Origin: Syntrophobacter sp. SbD1
GTDB lineage: Bacteria; Desulfobacterota; Syntrophobacteria; Syntrophobacterales; Syntrophobacteraceae
NCBI GenBank assembly: GCA_900290365.1
Contig: OMOE01000166.1
Coordinates: forward strand, 1-44,551
Reading direction: 5' to 3'
DNA length: 44,551 bases
A program made the position numbers and the translations under genes. The notes under the pieces were generated by a model. It ran no database searches, was not told the origin of the DNA, and saw nothing but the letters and a program-made list of their open reading frames with translations. Of this stretch, positions 44,501 to 44,551 are shown one piece after another (position 1 is the stretch's first letter; each line of letters starts with the position of its first letter).

Positions 44501-44551
44501 AGACGTGCACATCGTCGAAGTGGATAGCGGGGCGGGTGCGCTGGCCGCATT
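41502..44551 (+). CDS. Giant hybrid sensor kinase, 3-prime end beyond the window
   Basis: At least 1016 residues are visible and the frame runs off the window. After one N-terminal membrane span comes a four-helix-bundle-like periplasmic sensor, then a second span near residue 195-215. A HAMP segment follows (near 215-265), then a GAF-like domain near 320-465 and a long coiled coil near 470-565. The HisKA has His577 in ANMSHELRTPLNS, the HATPase has NLVSNALKFTD and GGTGLGLSI, and a receiver has Asp906 in VILDIKLPGMTGWS. A second receiver begins near 980 (LLLVEDNAQQ). ATG 41502 has GGAGG 4 nt upstream. Such kinases integrate envelope signals; the target is unknown. Confidence 0.88.
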   Translation, partial: MYKFLRMGNFRIGTRLMIGFFQVILLALVVGVVALYQVRTLGELLKEIHEHPLTVGYTARDIRGEIYAVHDLVRQIPLTASPADLDELERRINELEKSVYKEFEILQARYLGSKEDLEDARVTFAGWKKLRDEHFGIARTEGKEKLGNAFYVAEQKYADDARAKIQAVVDFSAWKANDFLQTSNAEVTHTTFLLIGITGLVVFLGFAVSFFITRSITPPLQLIVRRMRDIAGGDLSHDVEIDSRDEIGELADSFREMQASLRKKADVAAAIAAGDFNRPVEVRKEDVLGNAIRIMTENLQKSKSQSDLQDWNKTGKNELNRIIVGESDINVLSREIVGFLARYLNARIGTLYLANDDGALALSGSYAFSKRKSLCSVIEPGEGLVGQAAVEKEIISITNIPEDYIRINSSFGDSPPRNIVAVPCLFENRVKCVIELGAFEEFPDEKLDFLRDVSNSIGICFNTVRNQSRLKVLLDETQRQTAQLQTQEEELRTANEELEEQTKSLRESEEKLRQQQEEMEVINEELHEKNDSLERQKHEIGSKNDALENIRRELEIRARELEITGKYKSEFLANMSHELRTPLNSLLLLSRDLAENTKDNLLADQVEAAKVIQNSGIELLRLIDEILDLSKIESGKMTLDIGSVRLRDLAGYVESNFRHFAAEKELDFRVVMDDTLPESIRTDGRRLEQILKNLVSNALKFTDQGTVTVEFHRPEATVNLTRSGLDRSRALAVSVKDTGIGISEDKQFRIFEAFQQAEGGTNRKYGGTGLGLSISRELAKLLGGEIGLESRPGEGSIFTLYLPFEQSDEGEGATAARSFKPAPIPAAGYPVTAAGGREVLRVTVHDDRGELQDGDRTILVIEDDPGFAKILLDQCHSKGFKALVSSTGETGLLLAEKYLPAAVILDIKLPGMTGWSVLNALKENPATRHIPVHVMSIEESSIDAMKKGAIGFLTKPVTREELDDAFKKIEGVVEKKIKDLLLVEDNAQQRFGIINLVSDADVHIVEVDSGAGALAA

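Noticed and set aside
1..44551. CRISPR array, tRNA/rRNA genes, transposases, integrases, prophage genes
   Set aside because: I looked for regularly spaced repeats, RNA gene signatures and recombinase motifs by eye and found none that I can support.

Overview
The window reads as chromosome of a Gram-negative, anaerobe-like bacterium, most plausibly a Desulfobacterota (deltaproteobacterial) lineage of the Syntrophobacter kind. That placement is inferred from four things: an exosortase/PrsT exopolysaccharide locus, a menaquinone-type methyltransferase (UbiE/MenG), very large hybrid histidine kinases, and a probable selenocysteine (UGA-decoding) gene. No rRNA, tRNA, CRISPR array, transposase or phage gene was seen.

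Region 1 (about 1-23,780, + strand) is an exopolysaccharide biosynthesis and export locus. In order it holds a CapK/PaaK-like adenylate-forming enzyme, a FemAB-like acyltransferase, a nitroreductase-like protein, an AT-rich VirK/YbjX (DUF535) insertion, a GT4 glycosyltransferase, a Wzx-type flippase, a secreted beta-helix protein with a long untranslated leader, a Wzy/ligase-like membrane protein, two GT2 glycosyltransferases, a polysaccharide deacetylase, a DUF218 protein, gmhA and hldE (ADP-heptose supply), rfbB and rfbA (dTDP-sugar supply), an exosortase, and a giant TPR lipoprotein (PrsT-like). It closes with a strong intrinsic terminator.

Region 2 (about 24,160-28,950, - strand) is one tightly packed operon: mltG, a sugar-nucleotidyltransferase, a SAM methyltransferase, and a long nucleotide-sugar dehydrogenase. 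The two middle genes are each frameshifted by an out-of-frame tandem duplication (65 bp and 5 bp). Removing the duplicated copy restores a full frame in each, with an ATGA stop/start overlap between them.

Region 3 (about 29,350-35,770, + strand) holds purM, rpmB, ubiE, a second methyltransferase, a short secreted DUF1573 protein, a membrane-embedded PHP phosphoesterase and a GT39 (ArnT/PMT-like) glycosyltransferase. The DUF1573 gene has an in-frame TGA exactly where the family has the first Cys of its CGC motif, followed by a SECIS-like hairpin. This is the best candidate for something undescribed: a selenocysteine DUF1573 protein.

Region 4 (about 35,800-44,551) holds a hybrid kinase with two complete kinase modules around a receiver, a CBS-pair protein on the - strand, a hydantoinase/oxoprolinase-family protein and the start of another giant hybrid kinase that runs off the window.

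Several dispersed repeats are visible: a 44-bp element in two copies (one inside a coding C-terminus), long palindromes of at least two families in intergenic gaps, and a 38-bp direct repeat flanking the AT-rich DUF535 island together with a fossil piece of a flippase gene.
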